A stretch of DNA of 64,000 nucleotides. Origin: Pleodorina starrii (lineage: Eukaryota > Chlorophyta > Chlorophyceae > Chlamydomonadales > Volvocaceae). The translations under genes were made by a program, and so were the position numbers. Of the stretch, positions 39,501 to 50,539 are shown piece by piece (position 1 is the stretch's first letter; each line of letters opens with the position of its first letter). The stretch lies in contig BRXU01000003.1 in NCBI GenBank assembly GCA_030267565.1, positions 5,617,001 to 5,681,000 on the forward strand. The letters are read 5' to 3'. The notes beneath the pieces were generated by a model. The model ran no database searches and was not told the origin of the DNA. It worked only from the letters and a program-made list of their open reading frames with translations.

Positions 39501-42033
39501 GCAGCGCCCGCAGCACCAGCCCCATGCTGACGGTGTGCTGCCGCTCCTCGCTGTGGCGCCATGCGGGGTCCAGCCAGCTGTCCGTGAGGGCGCGCAGCAG
39601 CAGGCAGCGGGAGGCGGGCAGCGAGGGCAGCAGCTGCTGCGGGAAGTGCCTGCGGTGCGGAGGGGGAGAGGGGAGAGGGGGTGGCGGGCGGCGGGCGAGG
39701 CGGGGCGTGGGGGGAAGTGGGCGTGGGGCGAAGGACGGGGAGGTGTACAGCGGGCGCACGGCGTGCGGCGGGCTATTGCACGGGACGCAGAGCGCTGTTG
39801 CGGTAAATAGCGGCAGAGGTAAGGGCGGTAAATAGCGGCAGAGGGGGGGCCCAAGGGACGCAGCTGGCGGCGTGAAAATGTCGGGGGGGAAATGGGTCGA
39901 GCTGGGAAGGTACAAAAGAAGCAAAGGAAAGCCATGAAGCCCCAAATGTAAGGTAGTCTAACCGGGAGGAGGATGGCAGGCCGTCGACTGTGCTGAAAGG
40001 AGGAGGGGAATGGAAGGGGGGCGACCTGCGCGCAAGCCGGTTCGAGGGCGGGACTGCGGGCCTGCGGCCCCTCCCTGTTCACTTGCACGAGCGTCAAAAA
40101 TTGCCGGCACGGGCACACGCGATCCCACGCCCTTCCCCACGCGCTCTCCCTCCCGACCCAAATCCCCAAACCCATTTTTCCGCAAGCCCCCGAGAACCCG
40201 GACCTCCGAATTCATGTGTAAACCCCAAAACCCGCGAGCGCTCGACAACTCCCCTCCCTCACCGCCAGAGACAGTCCAGCAGCTTGTGGCCGCATGGGTG
40301 TCGTACAGCCGTCGCCACGAACTCGTACATTGCCCGCTCGTCCAGCTCCCCATCGACCAGCTGGAAGGCGCCGTACTGGATCAACAGATCTGGGCCCCGG
40401 GGCGATTTGATAAGGGGCGGGAATACCGTAGGTGGTCCGGCGATTGCAGCCCATCAGCCACTGGTAAGGTTACATGCATGTCTGGTGAGTATCTGGGTCC
40501 GTTTGCCATGGGCGCCTCAGTTCCCTCGCTGCGGTCCTTCCCCACTTCCCGCTCCCACTTCTAGTTTGAAAACAGCGAGCCGCAGGCCGACCCGCTCCCA
40601 CCCCCGGCCGCACTCACCCACGCCCTCCACCTTGCGCGGGCTGGTCCAGTCCGACAGGTCAAGGACCTTGGAGGTGACGTGGATCGGCGTGTCGTTGCGC
40701 GCGGAGCGGACGCACGAATTGAAGGTGGAGCAGCGGTGCTGCCGCAGCACCTGCGGAGTCCAGGGGAGGGCCGGATGAGGGGCGAGTGAGGAGTAGAGGA
40801 GAACAGTCCGAACAGGCAAGGATGAGGGGGGCAGGGGCGGGTGACGAGGAGGAGGACGAGATTAGACCGAGTAGGCAAAGATGAGGGGGGAGGCGGAGGC
40901 GGAGGAGGCGGGGGAGGATCCAGCGGCGGAGAGGTACTGTATGGGGTGAGTAGTGAGCGCTCATGTGAGCTGGATACCGGTATTGGTGAGTGGGCTAGAG
41001 TTGACGTGCGGATCATGGGGAAAGGCGCTGGGAAGCCGATGCCCAAGGCCGTTATCTGGCATCTCCCGCGCGCGCAGGCCGTGGTGGCTCCCCGCAATAC
41101 CGCTCGCTTCGGCTGTCGGCTGCGGGCGCCAGCTGGGACTAGCGGCGGCGGCGGCGCGGCAGCAACCAGTCACATGAGCTACAGGCCTACAGCACTCGCC
41201 GTAGCCATATTAGCCGCCGCCGCAAGAACCGCCGCAGCCATCGCAGCGATTGGAGCGGATTCCGCGGCGAAAGAGGATGCATGTACTGGTCGTAAGGCGT
41301 TCCGGAGCCGCCATGCAGTTCTGTTGTAACCCCTCCATCCCTTAAAAAAGCATCGTGGACGGGCCGGGGCACATACTCGTCCCCTTCCCCCGAGTGGTGA
41401 CGTGGAACCTCACGTGTACACACTCCCGGCGTCCCGGGGTCTTGGGTCGGCAGCACCGCCGGGGCGCCCCAGCTGCCCTGGTCCCCAACCCAGATGCCCT
41501 AACCTCCCCTAACGTCCCGTCCCCCGTAACCCACCACCCACAACATCCCCTTCCGAACCCCGCTGGCCCCGAACCACACAGGGCCTAACGCAGCCGCGCC
41601 TGCTCCCATCCTGGCCGACTCCCCGTGGAAGCCTCACGGACGGACGGACCCTCCGGAACTGACGGACCTGGAAGAGCGCCCGCTGCTCCTCGACCGTGAC
41701 CTTAGCGCACAGCACCGCCAAGGGTGCCGGAAGACCGCAGTCGGTGGCAGCATTTGGAGAGGCGCCCAGCCGGATGAGCAGGTCAAGTACCGGGGCAGGG
41801 ACGCCGTTGAAGCAGGCAAAGACGAGCAGCGGGACGAGCGGCTTCCGGTCCTTCAGCACCCAGGTGGTGTTGTCGAAGCAGCTGGTGTTGGTGACGAAGC
41901 CGTTGGGGTCCAAACCGGACTTTACCAGCGTTCTAATTTTGCCGAGGTTCTGAGAGTGCAGCAGGCGCAGGAGATCCTCGGCGGGAACATCCTTTTTGCC
42001 TCCCGATGGCACCTTCTTGCGGCCCATAGGCAA
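24601..42033 (-). CDS. Giant ankyrin-type protein with a 5.76-kb low-complexity exon
   Basis: Seventeen exons join in phase to 3,365 residues: 42033-41668, 40750-40618, 40389-40263, 39649-39459, 38984-38607, 37799-37696, 37382-37346, 36924-31169, 30687-30605, 30221-29911, 29391-29253, 28887-28857, 28396-27965, 27637-27582, 27151-26995, 26646-25763 and 25513-24601. Residues 1-460 read as degenerate ankyrin repeats (LGKIRTLVKSGLDPNGF, APVLDLLIRLGASPNAATD, GVDLLIQYGAF, GVEMLLGRGARVDLP). Exon 8 (about 445-2364) opens with helical sequence and becomes Ala/Gly/Ser-rich and probably disordered. Residues 2364-3365 contain conserved-looking helical blocks (WLRQTVLLLPLCHLVVPYGG, LAASGYPRAVVSALNWCVPL) that I cannot assign to a family. 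No membrane span or signal peptide is clear. Function is unknown; ankyrins suggest protein binding. That all exons belong to one gene rests on unbroken phase across 16 junctions. Confidence 0.8.
28882..28955. repeat. Short G-rich tandem repeat in an ankyrin-gene intron
   Basis: About four copies of a GGAGGTCCAGG-type unit on the plus strand. On the transcribed strand this forms the polypyrimidine tract directly upstream of the 31-bp exon 28887-28857. Confidence 0.6.
30027..30040. repeat. Dispersed palindrome CGACCCNNGGGTCG, copy 3
   Basis: A 14-bp copy with centre AC, inside exon 10 of the ankyrin gene. Here it is read in a different frame (Arg-Pro-Val-Gly) from the copies in other genes. 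Confidence 0.75.
30238..30267 (-). repeat. Intron 3'-end shared motif, copy 2
   Basis: On the minus strand it reads TATAAAGGAGCATATCACTCC. It lies directly upstream of the acceptor of ankyrin-gene exon 10 (exon starts 30221), the same position relative to the splice site as the copy in the GPC1 gene. Confidence 0.7.
30505..30537. repeat. (GA)n microsatellite
   Basis: About 16 GA units in an intron of the ankyrin gene; CT-rich on the transcribed strand. Confidence 0.9.
30803..30837 (-). repeat. Intron 3'-end shared motif, copy 3
   Basis: On the minus strand: TATATAAAGGAGC, then ATATCACTCCCTGACCC. It lies in the intron after the giant exon, about 115 bases before exon 9. A cryptic acceptor-like TCTCTGCAG lies about 25 bases downstream of it. 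It matches the GPC1-intron copy at nearly every position. Confidence 0.7.
38317..38447. repeat. 18-bp tandem repeat (7 units) in an ankyrin-gene intron
   Basis: The unit CCCATCCCCTCCCATGTG is repeated seven times at exact 18-base spacing, in the intron between the exons 38984-38607 and 37799-37696. Because 18 is a multiple of three it keeps frames open on both strands, but it is intronic. Confidence 0.9.
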
Positions 42034-43509
42034 TAAAGTCTTTCCTTTTGAAGTTGTGACTTCAGTTCATACGTCCATGAGCGTAGACGGGCAGCTGCCG
42101 TCGCGGGGTTTCGCTTTCGGCAAGCGGCCTTTCACAGTGCTTCAGCTACTTCTCTTATGCAGAACTTGTATATATTCTGTCAACTTTCACGTACTTTGAT
42201 CACGGTGTAATCGAGCTTCGTAGTTCTCGTAGAAAAAAGACTGCATTTCGTCGAGCATCCGCGTATCACCTAAATCTTACCGTTACGTAGGCTAGGTATT
42301 ACGCTGCATTCTTCAATATAGGTCTAACAACGATTACAACGAAACAGGCTGAAGTACGGACGTGTTGAAGTACCAACCGTTAGCACGCAGCACAATCCGT
42401 TAGGACCGCGGCACCAATAGACAGCACCAAGGTAAATCGATACGACGTCGGCGTCCTCCAGAGAAATGGGGAACCGGCTGAGTTAACGGGGAGTTTCCGC
42501 ACTGCGGTGTCGAAAGTTACAACTTGGGAGCTACAGGTGCTTCGGGGGAAGCGCACAAGCACATTCGGCCGATGCCTCGATGACAGCTTTGACTAAACGC
42601 TGCATGCATAATTTAATTACCGTGCCGGGATCCTTCAAATGTATTCCGGTTGTCCAATACCTCGGCCACCTTCACAGATGCCCCAGGCAGTCGCCTCAGC
42701 AGCACCTTTTGCTGGTCATCACAAAATGGCCATCACCTCACTCCATGTACCACCCTTCCCGCTGCAAACGCGAAACGTCGAAAGTCGGGAACCTGTCCAC
42801 GTCAACCCACATCAGATCACGACGGCGGACATTGAGGGAACTGCTGCCGAGATGAAGACCGGAGCTCGCTCAGTGCTCACGACTATACGCGTTCAGAGTT
42901 CGCTTAATGAGCGACCCAACGATCCGGCAACAACGGAACGCATCAGGTCTTAACGCCGCGAGACCTGGTGAACTTGCACCCGGCCCACGGGTCGGCACTG
43001 TCATGCCAGCGAGGCCGCCAACCCCCGCCCCCGTATGTGGCGGCATGGACGCAAGCACGCCGGAGGGTGCACATTGCGTGATCCCGGTGGCAGTCAGTAG
43101 CGAGCACCCGCCGCCTCTCGCCACAACGGCATTTGCAATGCACCTGGTCCCACAAGGCCGGCCATCACTCGTGTCGTCGTGTTGTGGGCTGACGCTGCCC
43201 TGTCCCATTAGTCCTCCCCTTTTTTCTCCAGGCCTATTAAAGTCGCGCGCCGCATACCTCTGCAATTACCAAAGGTGCCAACTGCACAGCTGATACCATC
43301 GTCATACGTGCGCCAGGAGCAATGCAGGAGCAAGTCCCATCAAGCCCCCTCCTGCTCCACTGCATCAGACCTCACGCGTGCCCCTCTTCCTACAAGGGCG
43401 GCACCGTCCCATCGCCGTTCGCTCTGAGGAGGGCCACACAGCCAAAGGAATGGGTATACCATATGTACAGCTAAATTCCAGCATCGCCATGAATGTGCAT
43501 GGTGCAAAA
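42034..43509. other. Intergenic: ankyrin-gene upstream region to tRNA-Ser
   Basis: No supported gene. The part next to 42033 is AT-richer than average and is presumably the promoter and 5' UTR of the large minus-strand gene. Frames of up to 131 codons at 42870-43293 on both strands show no recognised domain. Confidence 0.45.
43506..43509 (-). terminator. RNA polymerase III T-run after tRNA-Ser
   Basis: Four Ts on the minus strand directly follow the discriminator base of the tRNA. Confidence 0.7.
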
Positions 43510-43601
43510 CGCGGCCGACAGGATTCGAACCTGCGCGGGAGAACCCAGTGGATATCATGATCGTTTCAAGTCCACCTCCTTAACCACTCGGACACAGCCG
43601 C
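43510..43601 (-). tRNA. tRNA-Ser (anticodon TGA) with an 11-nt intron
   Basis: On the minus strand the acceptor arms GCGGCTG and CGGCCGC pair over 7 bp with one G-T pair, and the discriminator is G. The D arm contains TCCGAGTGGTTAAGGA. The anticodon stem GTGGA/TCCAC encloses CTTGAAA with TGA at 43568-43566. Eleven bases lie between the anticodon loop and the 3' half of its stem, the standard place for a nuclear tRNA intron (after position 37). A long variable arm (GGGTTCTCCC) marks it as Ser, and GCAGG-TTCGAAT-CCTGT forms the T arm. The mature length would be 81 nt before CCA addition. Confidence 0.95.
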
Positions 43602-43909
43602 ATGAATCCGCTGTGAATCAATTAATAGATATAGTTGATGAAAGTACATCCATCGCAGAACCGTCCGTCTGCGTGGTCCGTCTTCGCGCCTGCGACCTAT
43701 CAACACCCTCGCCGCCCCCCGCCCCCGACAACCCCCAGGCCCCGGACACTTTCTGCGTGCGAGTCACATGCCCGTCCCTCGCTCGCATCCCCGTGGGTAA
43801 CCCGCCTAGACCGCCTTGACCGCAACACAGCCTCTTCAGCCTCTTCAAAAATACATCGCAAGCATCCATGAAGCAAACCCGGAAGGGGCCCGACCCACAG
43901 TGTCCTCCC

Positions 43910-46900
43910 TCACACAACGTCGCGTGCCACCACCGCCCGGACCACCAGCTCGCGTAGAGCCGCATAGCCGCCCCCCGCCCGGTAGACTGCCTCGATGTCC
44001 CCCTGGCAGCAGGGTGGCAGCAGGGTGGCAGATCGAAAGGAGAGGAGAGGAAGTGACACGGAAGGGGAGGGAAATGGCGCGTGAGCCCGTGGGCCCCTTT
44101 GGGCGGGAAAAGACAGTCTGTTGCAGCAAGAGCTGGAATCGTGGTGCGACAAAAAACAAAAATATGTTTTGTGTACAAATGTGCAATTACGTGCATAAGA
44201 GAAACTAGCATTGCCCTTGGTCCTGCGCGATTAGCTACTGCGGACATCGTATGCGGCGCCCCAGCTGCCATGCCCTACACTACATGCGGGTCGTGCAAAA
44301 TGCAATTTATATTATCCGCTGCGTTATTATGATGACAGGCAGGTATAGGTACCGGTATATAAAGTAACCAGCGGAAAGCCGGGCTTGGGCCGACTAGCAG
44401 GATGCCTTCCCATGCCGACCTAGCCGCTAGCCCCCACCTTGTAGCCTGCCTGCTCCATGGCCTCCAGCTCTCCCACCCAGCCCGGCTCCCGCACCGCCAG
44501 TCGCTCCCTCAGGCTGCGCGCCAGCACCCGGTCCCTGCCCGTCAGCGGCTGCAGGTGCTGCCCCTCCACTTCAGCCAGTTGGCCGCTGCGGAGGCCCAGC
44601 CAGCGAAGACCCGGCAGCGGGTGGCTGCAGTGCGCAGGAGAAGAACGGGGGTATACGGAAAATTTCGCAGCAGGAAGAAGGGGGGCAATGGAGGACAGGG
44701 GGCTGGGGTTAGATTTAAGCGATGAATGGTGGGAGAGGTGGGATGGAGGCGGCGTTTGCGAACGGACCCAGCAGTACTTTCCGACATGAGCACATAACTG
44801 CTACCTTGAGGTGAGGTGGGGTGTAGGAGCGTGTAGGAGCGATATGCTGCTTGTGAGTTGGAGGCGAAGCCTGAGAAGCTGGAGGTGAGGCCCACAAGGG
44901 CCATTGAGGGCAGAGAGGGTCCGCGAAATGCAGTACGGAACGGTACGGTACGGCAGATTGGGGTATGGTGCCGTGCCGTATACTGTGGCGCTGCGAGCTT
45001 ACGACGTATTACTCACGCTCGGCCCTCGGGTCCCAGACGGTCGCTGCCGTACTTGTACGTCGCCAGGATGATGACTCCCGCGGGGTTGTAGTCCACGAGC
45101 CCCAGCGGCTGCAGCCGGGGCGGCGGGAAGGCGGCCGCCAGGCGGGAGGCGAAGGCGCGGGTGGCGAGGTCGGGGATGCCGCGAGCGGTCAGCAGCACAC
45201 AGGGCACTGCGGCACAGAGATTTCGCAGGACGCAATGCGTCACGGAAGGGAGGAGGGAATGGAATGGAAGGCATCGCTTCGTCTGTTCGGAAACGGCCAT
45301 CGTAGATCAATTGCAAAGGGTTGGGGCGTCTCGGGCGGAATGGCGGGGGAAGGGTTGGTGCATGGCCGAAAATGGAGGTGGTGGTGCATGGCGGATGAAG
45401 CCGGATGTGGGTCGTTGCGGGTGGTGGGAGGCGGATGTTGACCCAATCGTACATGGAACACGGTAATGAGAGGTGCGAGCTTGGCGGGGGGTTGAGCCGG
45501 CCCGGCCGGCGGGTCCGGCTGCGCATCGTAACCCAACGACCCCATCTGCTCCCTCCCACCTCTCTTGTCGCACCGTGTTTCCCCTTCATGCCACGACGAT
45601 GAGCCCCCTTTAGCCCATTTCCTTCCTGACAACAACAAATGTGGCGGTGCACGGACCCCGAGTGCAGGGGCTTTAGGTCTGCAGCAGTGTACGAGGCATC
45701 TACCTGCCGTACCGCCTGCCGTACTCACGGTGGTCCCAGATGCGGTCCTCCGCCAGCCGTTGGAACACGGCGTCCTTCTCCACCACCAACAGATAGCAGC
45801 TGCCGCCACCGCCGCCGCCGCCACCGCCGCCACCGCCGCCACCGCCGTCAGCCGTCGCGGCGGCGGGCATCAGCTGCAGTCCGAAGCGGCCAATGGTGGC
45901 TAAGTCACCGGGCAGGGCACGGCCCGAGGGACCTGGCGCGCGCGGAAGGAAGGCGGGGGGCGGAGCGGAGCGAATTGGCGCCTTGCCTAACCAACTCATT
46001 CACGCCTTAGAACGCCTTGGGACGCCTTAGAACGCCTTAGGAGCGAAGCGCACGCAGACGCGATAGGCTGTCATGCCCGCGCGCGCGCCACTACCGCGCT
46101 GCTACCTGCGGTGCTGCAGTCGAGCCAGGGCGAGGCGGGGCCGTCCCGAATCGCCAGCCGGCCCGCCACCGCGCCGCGGCCGGCGCAGGTCACCCCAAGG
46201 CCGGCGCGCGGGACCCCCACCATCGCCGCCGCGTCCGCCAGAGCCGCGTTGACGTCACGAGGGGAGCAGAACAGCGGCGGCTTCAGGAGCTGCGGGCGGC
46301 GGCGGAGGCAGCGGAGGCGGCGGCGGCGGAGCGGGCGATCCGGAACCGACTGGGTTGATGGTTTGAGAGATTGAGACGCGGCTCAGAGCTCGGGGAAAGC
46401 GAGAGCGGAAGAATGTGTAGCAGTGGCGCAGAATATAGCTGCTACAATGCGGTACCATCGGTGTGGTGCTCTGTTTCGGGGAAGGAGTGCCGTTCCATAC
46501 CGTACCGTTCCGTACCGTACCGTACCGTGTAGTACAGATCACGCTGCGTCGCCTGGCGTCCCTGTCGCAGCAGATTGTGGACAGCGTTGAGTACTGCCAG
46601 CACTGTACGGCAGTACGGGGCAGAAGGACCCGTCAGGCACACGAGCAAAAGGGGCGGGCAGGGGCCGGCGTTCAGGGCGAGATGGGGAGTAAGGGAGGGC
46701 GGGTGGGCGGTGATCAGACCATGTTGGGGGTTAAGGATCGACCCGCGGGTCGTCATCGCGAGCCGGAGGAACGGCCAAGGAGATTGTGGACGTGAAGCTG
46801 TGTGGGGAATGGACGATGAAGGTAGGTCACCAACTCAGGAGGCCCGGTTTGGGTTTGTTTGTTTTTGGCGTTTAGCTGCTTGGGAGGGGCGTGTGTCTGC

Positions 46901-47456
46901 AAGTTGGTTCAGCCGGATGCTGCGGCCGGCTGCTGCCCGAGGGACCTGTGATCGCGGCCCAAGCCCGTCCATGAGGACGAGGCCAGTTGCTCGGCAAGCC
47001 ATGCCTTGCATGACTGATGCATATGTATGCATATGCTGTGTTGCAGCGGCAAGACGGCAAGCGGTGGGCTTGCGAGGTACAACGTTTGCCTAAGCGAATA
47101 CGACAAACGTTTTGTGCTGCAAACGCGCGGCGAACTTTACCACGCGCATAAGGCAGAGCCGCGGCGCCTTGGTGGCTGATCAGAGAGCGTTGCGAGGCGC
47201 GCTCCTGCCCATCCTCTTCCTCGCTCCTCGCGTTTCGCGAGTTTCGAGAGGCCAGCTGCAGCGTTGGCACACGGCCCTCGGCTATCTCCGTTACGAGGCC
47301 CTCCACGGTGGTCTCAATTCGGGCCAGTACGCTGTTTGCATCCAGGCCAAAAGCCTCAGCAACCCGATCCTCCGGGGCGGGCGGCAAAATTTGCTGCTGG
47401 TCGGTCAGAGCTGCTGTGCCGGCCAGGGAGACACTGTCACCTGTCCAGCGCTGCAT
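43910..47456 (-). CDS. SPO11: SPO11 / topoisomerase VI A-like meiotic transesterase
   Basis: Exons 47456-47141, 46602-46526, 46289-46106, 45932-45729, 45206-45017, 44624-44438 and 44002-43910 join in phase to 416 residues. The winged-helix 5Y-CAP part ends in ATQRDLYYT; by family the second Tyr (about 130) attacks DNA. Next come FCSPRDVNAALADAAAMVGV, and the Toprim part with VVEKDAVFQRLAEDRIWD (Glu about 244), LLTARGIPDLATRAF and LVDYNPAG. The C-terminal landmarks LRWLGLRSGQL, PLTGRD and GDIEAVYRAGGGYAALREL complete the family pattern. SPO11 makes the programmed double-strand breaks that start meiotic recombination. The second acidic Toprim position is Asn301 (D299-x-N301), which I recall from plant SPO11-1 proteins, so that subtype is likely. 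A 15-Gly run interrupts the Toprim region. An upstream in-frame ATG at 47639 would add 61 residues. Confidence 0.9.
44826..44849 (-). repeat. Possible diverged copy of the intron 3'-end motif
   Basis: On the minus strand it reads CAAGCAGCATATCGCTCCTAC, inside the SPO11 intron 45016-44625 and in sense orientation. It resembles AAGGAGCATATCACTCC of the other copies but is clearly diverged. Confidence 0.35.
46739..46752. repeat. Dispersed palindrome CGACCCNNGGGTCG, copy 4
   Basis: A 14-bp copy with centre GC, in the first intron of the SPO11 gene. Confidence 0.75.
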
Positions 47457-49117
47457 GTTTGCGGTACCGTATCTTCTTGCGGTATGGTCAGTCGCGCTTT
47501 GGGCACTTTGTGATTCCGTTTGAGTTGGAAAGGTCCAAAGACCGCCTGCTCCGGAACCAAGGCGAAGATAAATCGTTTCGGGAAGGTAGCCGACGAAGGC
47601 GCGCAGATGAATTGCTTTGCAAGCAGCCGTTGGCGGCAAGGAGGCCGTGCATCCTCAGCCCGCTGGCAGCTTGACCAAATCTGCAGCCGGCGCTCAGGGT
47701 CATCTTTTACGACGTGAACGACACTGAATGACACCTCTTACCACTTTGTAGATCTTTGGTCGGTCTTTTACAGCCGACCGTACAAACGTTTGCTGCTGTG
47801 CTATGGGCGCGACGACCTCATCAACGACATCGCGAGACACGGACATCACGTGAGGCGGCAAGGGGCACAGAGGCGGCAGGCGTCGTAAAAAACTCCAAAC
47901 GTTTACACAGCGCCGTGAATCACGCGAACACCAGACCCTGCCGAGTCAGGCCTGGATCAACACAACCACGAGCCCACGGCCAAAGTTCCATCAACCGCAA
48001 ACGGCTCCGAACGCCCCTGAGACCACCGCTATTGCGCCTGGGGCAGCCCGCTGCGCCGTGCTCCCCTCCCATCTCTTCGGGAAGGCGCTGCTGCGTGGCC
48101 GCACGCTTGCACGCCCTTCGCCCGCCTCCCCGTGCTCAAGACCCCTACGCCTCCTCTCCTACAAGACTCACATCATGCTCATCATGCCGACCGCGCGCCA
48201 TACGATAGATGGAGATAAATGCGGGCCATTTGGGCCGCCAGTTTGTACCGTAGCACCAGGACCGTATACCGGTACTACATTTCAGTCTCATTCAAAAATA
48301 CACCGCCGCAACAAGCAGTGTCAGGTAAGGCATGCACCGGCAATCCTCTGTGTCCACTGTAAAACGATTCTATTAAAGATTTCAAATGAATTAGAAGAAT
48401 GCAACACCCACCCACCCACCCCCCGCGTGGCCCTTGTGCAGCAGCGGTGCTGCCTCAATTGTGGCACAGGTGCCCCGCTGATGAAGGGGGCGGGGCAGGG
48501 GGCAGGCGGCGCGAGGACCGCTGCACCGCTGCACCGCGCAACAAAGCGCCACCCCACTCGGTTCCTGCCGCCGACGCATCTGTTGTCCATGCCTGTACTA
48601 GTGTACTTGGACCTGGCATGAGGAGACAAAGTTCTCGTTAAGGTTCATAAAAACAATCCTCTTCAGTATTTCCTTGCTGACCCAACCAACGTGCGGCTGC
48701 GCACATTGGGCCGCATGTAGCTAGGCGCTCGCTAAGGCAAGCCGCGGATGCGCGGACATGGCCGATACCGAAGCTTGCGATCGTGCCTGCCAGCCTTCGG
48801 CAGCGCGTCCGGGGGCGGCGAGGAGAGGCACGCGACGCGCCCTAGCCCCTAGGAGGAGAGCGCGCTGTCGCCAGGCGCATGGGAGCACAGTCTTCCCGCC
48901 GCCCAGCATTCTTACGCTCCCTTCCCAGCCGGCCGGGCACAGCGCGCGACACTGCCTCCCATACGCCACTCCTCCCGGCATCCCCAGCCAAGCCATGCTG
49001 CACACACGAATCCCCGCGGGTCCGTGTGTCCGCTGTTGACCGGCTCATTTATTCAAGGCGTGAGTGAGTGAGTGAGTGAGGAGGGCGAATCGCATCCCCC
49101 GCTGTTGCGTATCTTAC
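47457..49117. other. Intergenic: SPO11 upstream region and LysM gene 3' region
   Basis: About 1.7 kb with no supported gene. The SPO11 promoter and possibly extra 5' coding sequence (to 47639) lie at its left end. Frames at 47756-48208 and 48058-48621 on the plus strand show no domain. Confidence 0.45.
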
Positions 49118-50539
49118 TCAGACGCAGGAGACGCACACCACCATGCCCCGGAGCAGGTAGTTGCAGTTCAGGCCTGCAGCACGAGCCAGCGGCGGATACA
49201 GATGAAATTGCAGCGGTGGGATAAAGTCGGGGGGAGGGCATCCGGGACGCGGGCGGGCAGGCGGGCACGCGCGTGCGGCATATGGAGGGGGCGAGCGGGC
49301 AGGGAGCGAGGGGGCAGGGAGCGAGGGGGCAGAGGAAAGCGGGGGATGGGGGGAGGAGAACGAGAGAAGGAGCGGGAGACGGTGTCTCTCGCGGCGGCTG
49401 CGGGGGACTTGGGACTTACCGCCATTGCAGTACATCAGGTCGTCGTACCCGTACAGCAGCGTAGCCGCATTCGCGGAAATCACGGACTGGCAGCTGTCGC
49501 CGTCCCACAGGGTTATGAAGCGCCGGCAGTTGGGTATGGCCCATTGGCTGAACTTGTTCACACAGAGGCTCAAGCCCACCTGCGGCCACCATCGGCAGCG
49601 AGGGGGGGGCAAGGCGCGGACAAGGCGTGAAGGCCGTGGTGGTGCCCGTGGGTGACGGTGGGTTAGGGGCCCACTCGTCACCTGCTGCTGCCCCATACCC
49701 ATATACCGTTTCCCTCCCTGCGGCCGCCATCAGCCCAGCATTTCCACACCTCACCCCCCCCCCCAAATCGCAAACCCTTCCCCCTTTCGGAAGGGCCGTT
49801 CGGGGGATAGAGCCGGCCAGCCAGCGGGCCGGCCAGGAGCCTAGACGAAGGACAGCAGCAGCCGGGATAGCGGGCCGGCCGACTTGGCGCGTGTGAAGGG
49901 CTGCTGGAGAGGAGGGTGTGGCTTGGCAAGCGAGCCGGCAGCTTGCAAGCCCTAGAGTCATCATGACGTCATCACCATGCTGCCGTACTCGAGAAGCGGA
50001 GAACGGGGAAGCGTGCGCATTCTGTGACGTGCGTGCGGATCGATCCGTGTCCCTCCTCCCCGGCTGCTCGGGGCCTCAGTGGGCCACCCACCGCCTGATC
50101 CCCGGCAGCGGCACCACACCTTTTGGTGCGAATTCCTTGAATTTTCCGTCCCGTATAGGACGTTGTAATCAAAGCAGATTGGGTACCGGCGACCCTAACC
50201 GTGTTACAGACGCAGGACCAGGGCCCACGTTTCCTGCTGCTGCGGCGGCGGCGGCGTACCTTTGGCGAGCTGCAGTTGAGCGTGGGATTGATGCGCTGCA
50301 AAAAGTCAACGGAGGGCAGCGCGAAGAGTTTGACGATGCTGGCGCAGGTGTCCCCAGAGGCGATGATGCGCGGGGGTGCGCCGCAGTAGGCGGTGATGGG
50401 CGCCGGCTGAAAGCCCGGGGAGCCTGGCGGCGGCGCGAGGCCGGCTGGAGGGCGGGATGGACGGGGCTGGCCGGGCGAGCGAGGCGGCGGCGGCGAGCAG
50501 TAGTGTGGCTTCAGGTGCAGCCGGAGATCCCCGTACTGT
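49118..50539 (-). CDS. LysM-type secreted protein (5' end unresolved)
   Basis: Exons 50535 (or 50539)-50260, 49579-49420 and 49173-49118 join in phase and end at TGA 49120-49118. After a Pro-rich stretch (YCSPPPPRSPGQPRP) come two LysM-like units. The first contains IASGDTCASIVKLFALP and FLQRINPTLNC. The second contains LWDGDSCQSVISANAATL and ends GLNCNYLLRGMVVCVSCV. The G-D-[TS]-C-x-S-[IV] and N-P-x-L-N-C positions are the LysM landmarks seen in algal cell-wall-associated and secreted proteins that bind N-acetylglucosamine-type polymers; binding here is inferred. A possible first exon with a hydrophobic signal-like core (FALILFKLALCSTGAAAG) starts at ATG 50963-50961 and could splice from 50823 to 50535 in phase 0, but this is tentative. 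Confidence 0.72.
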
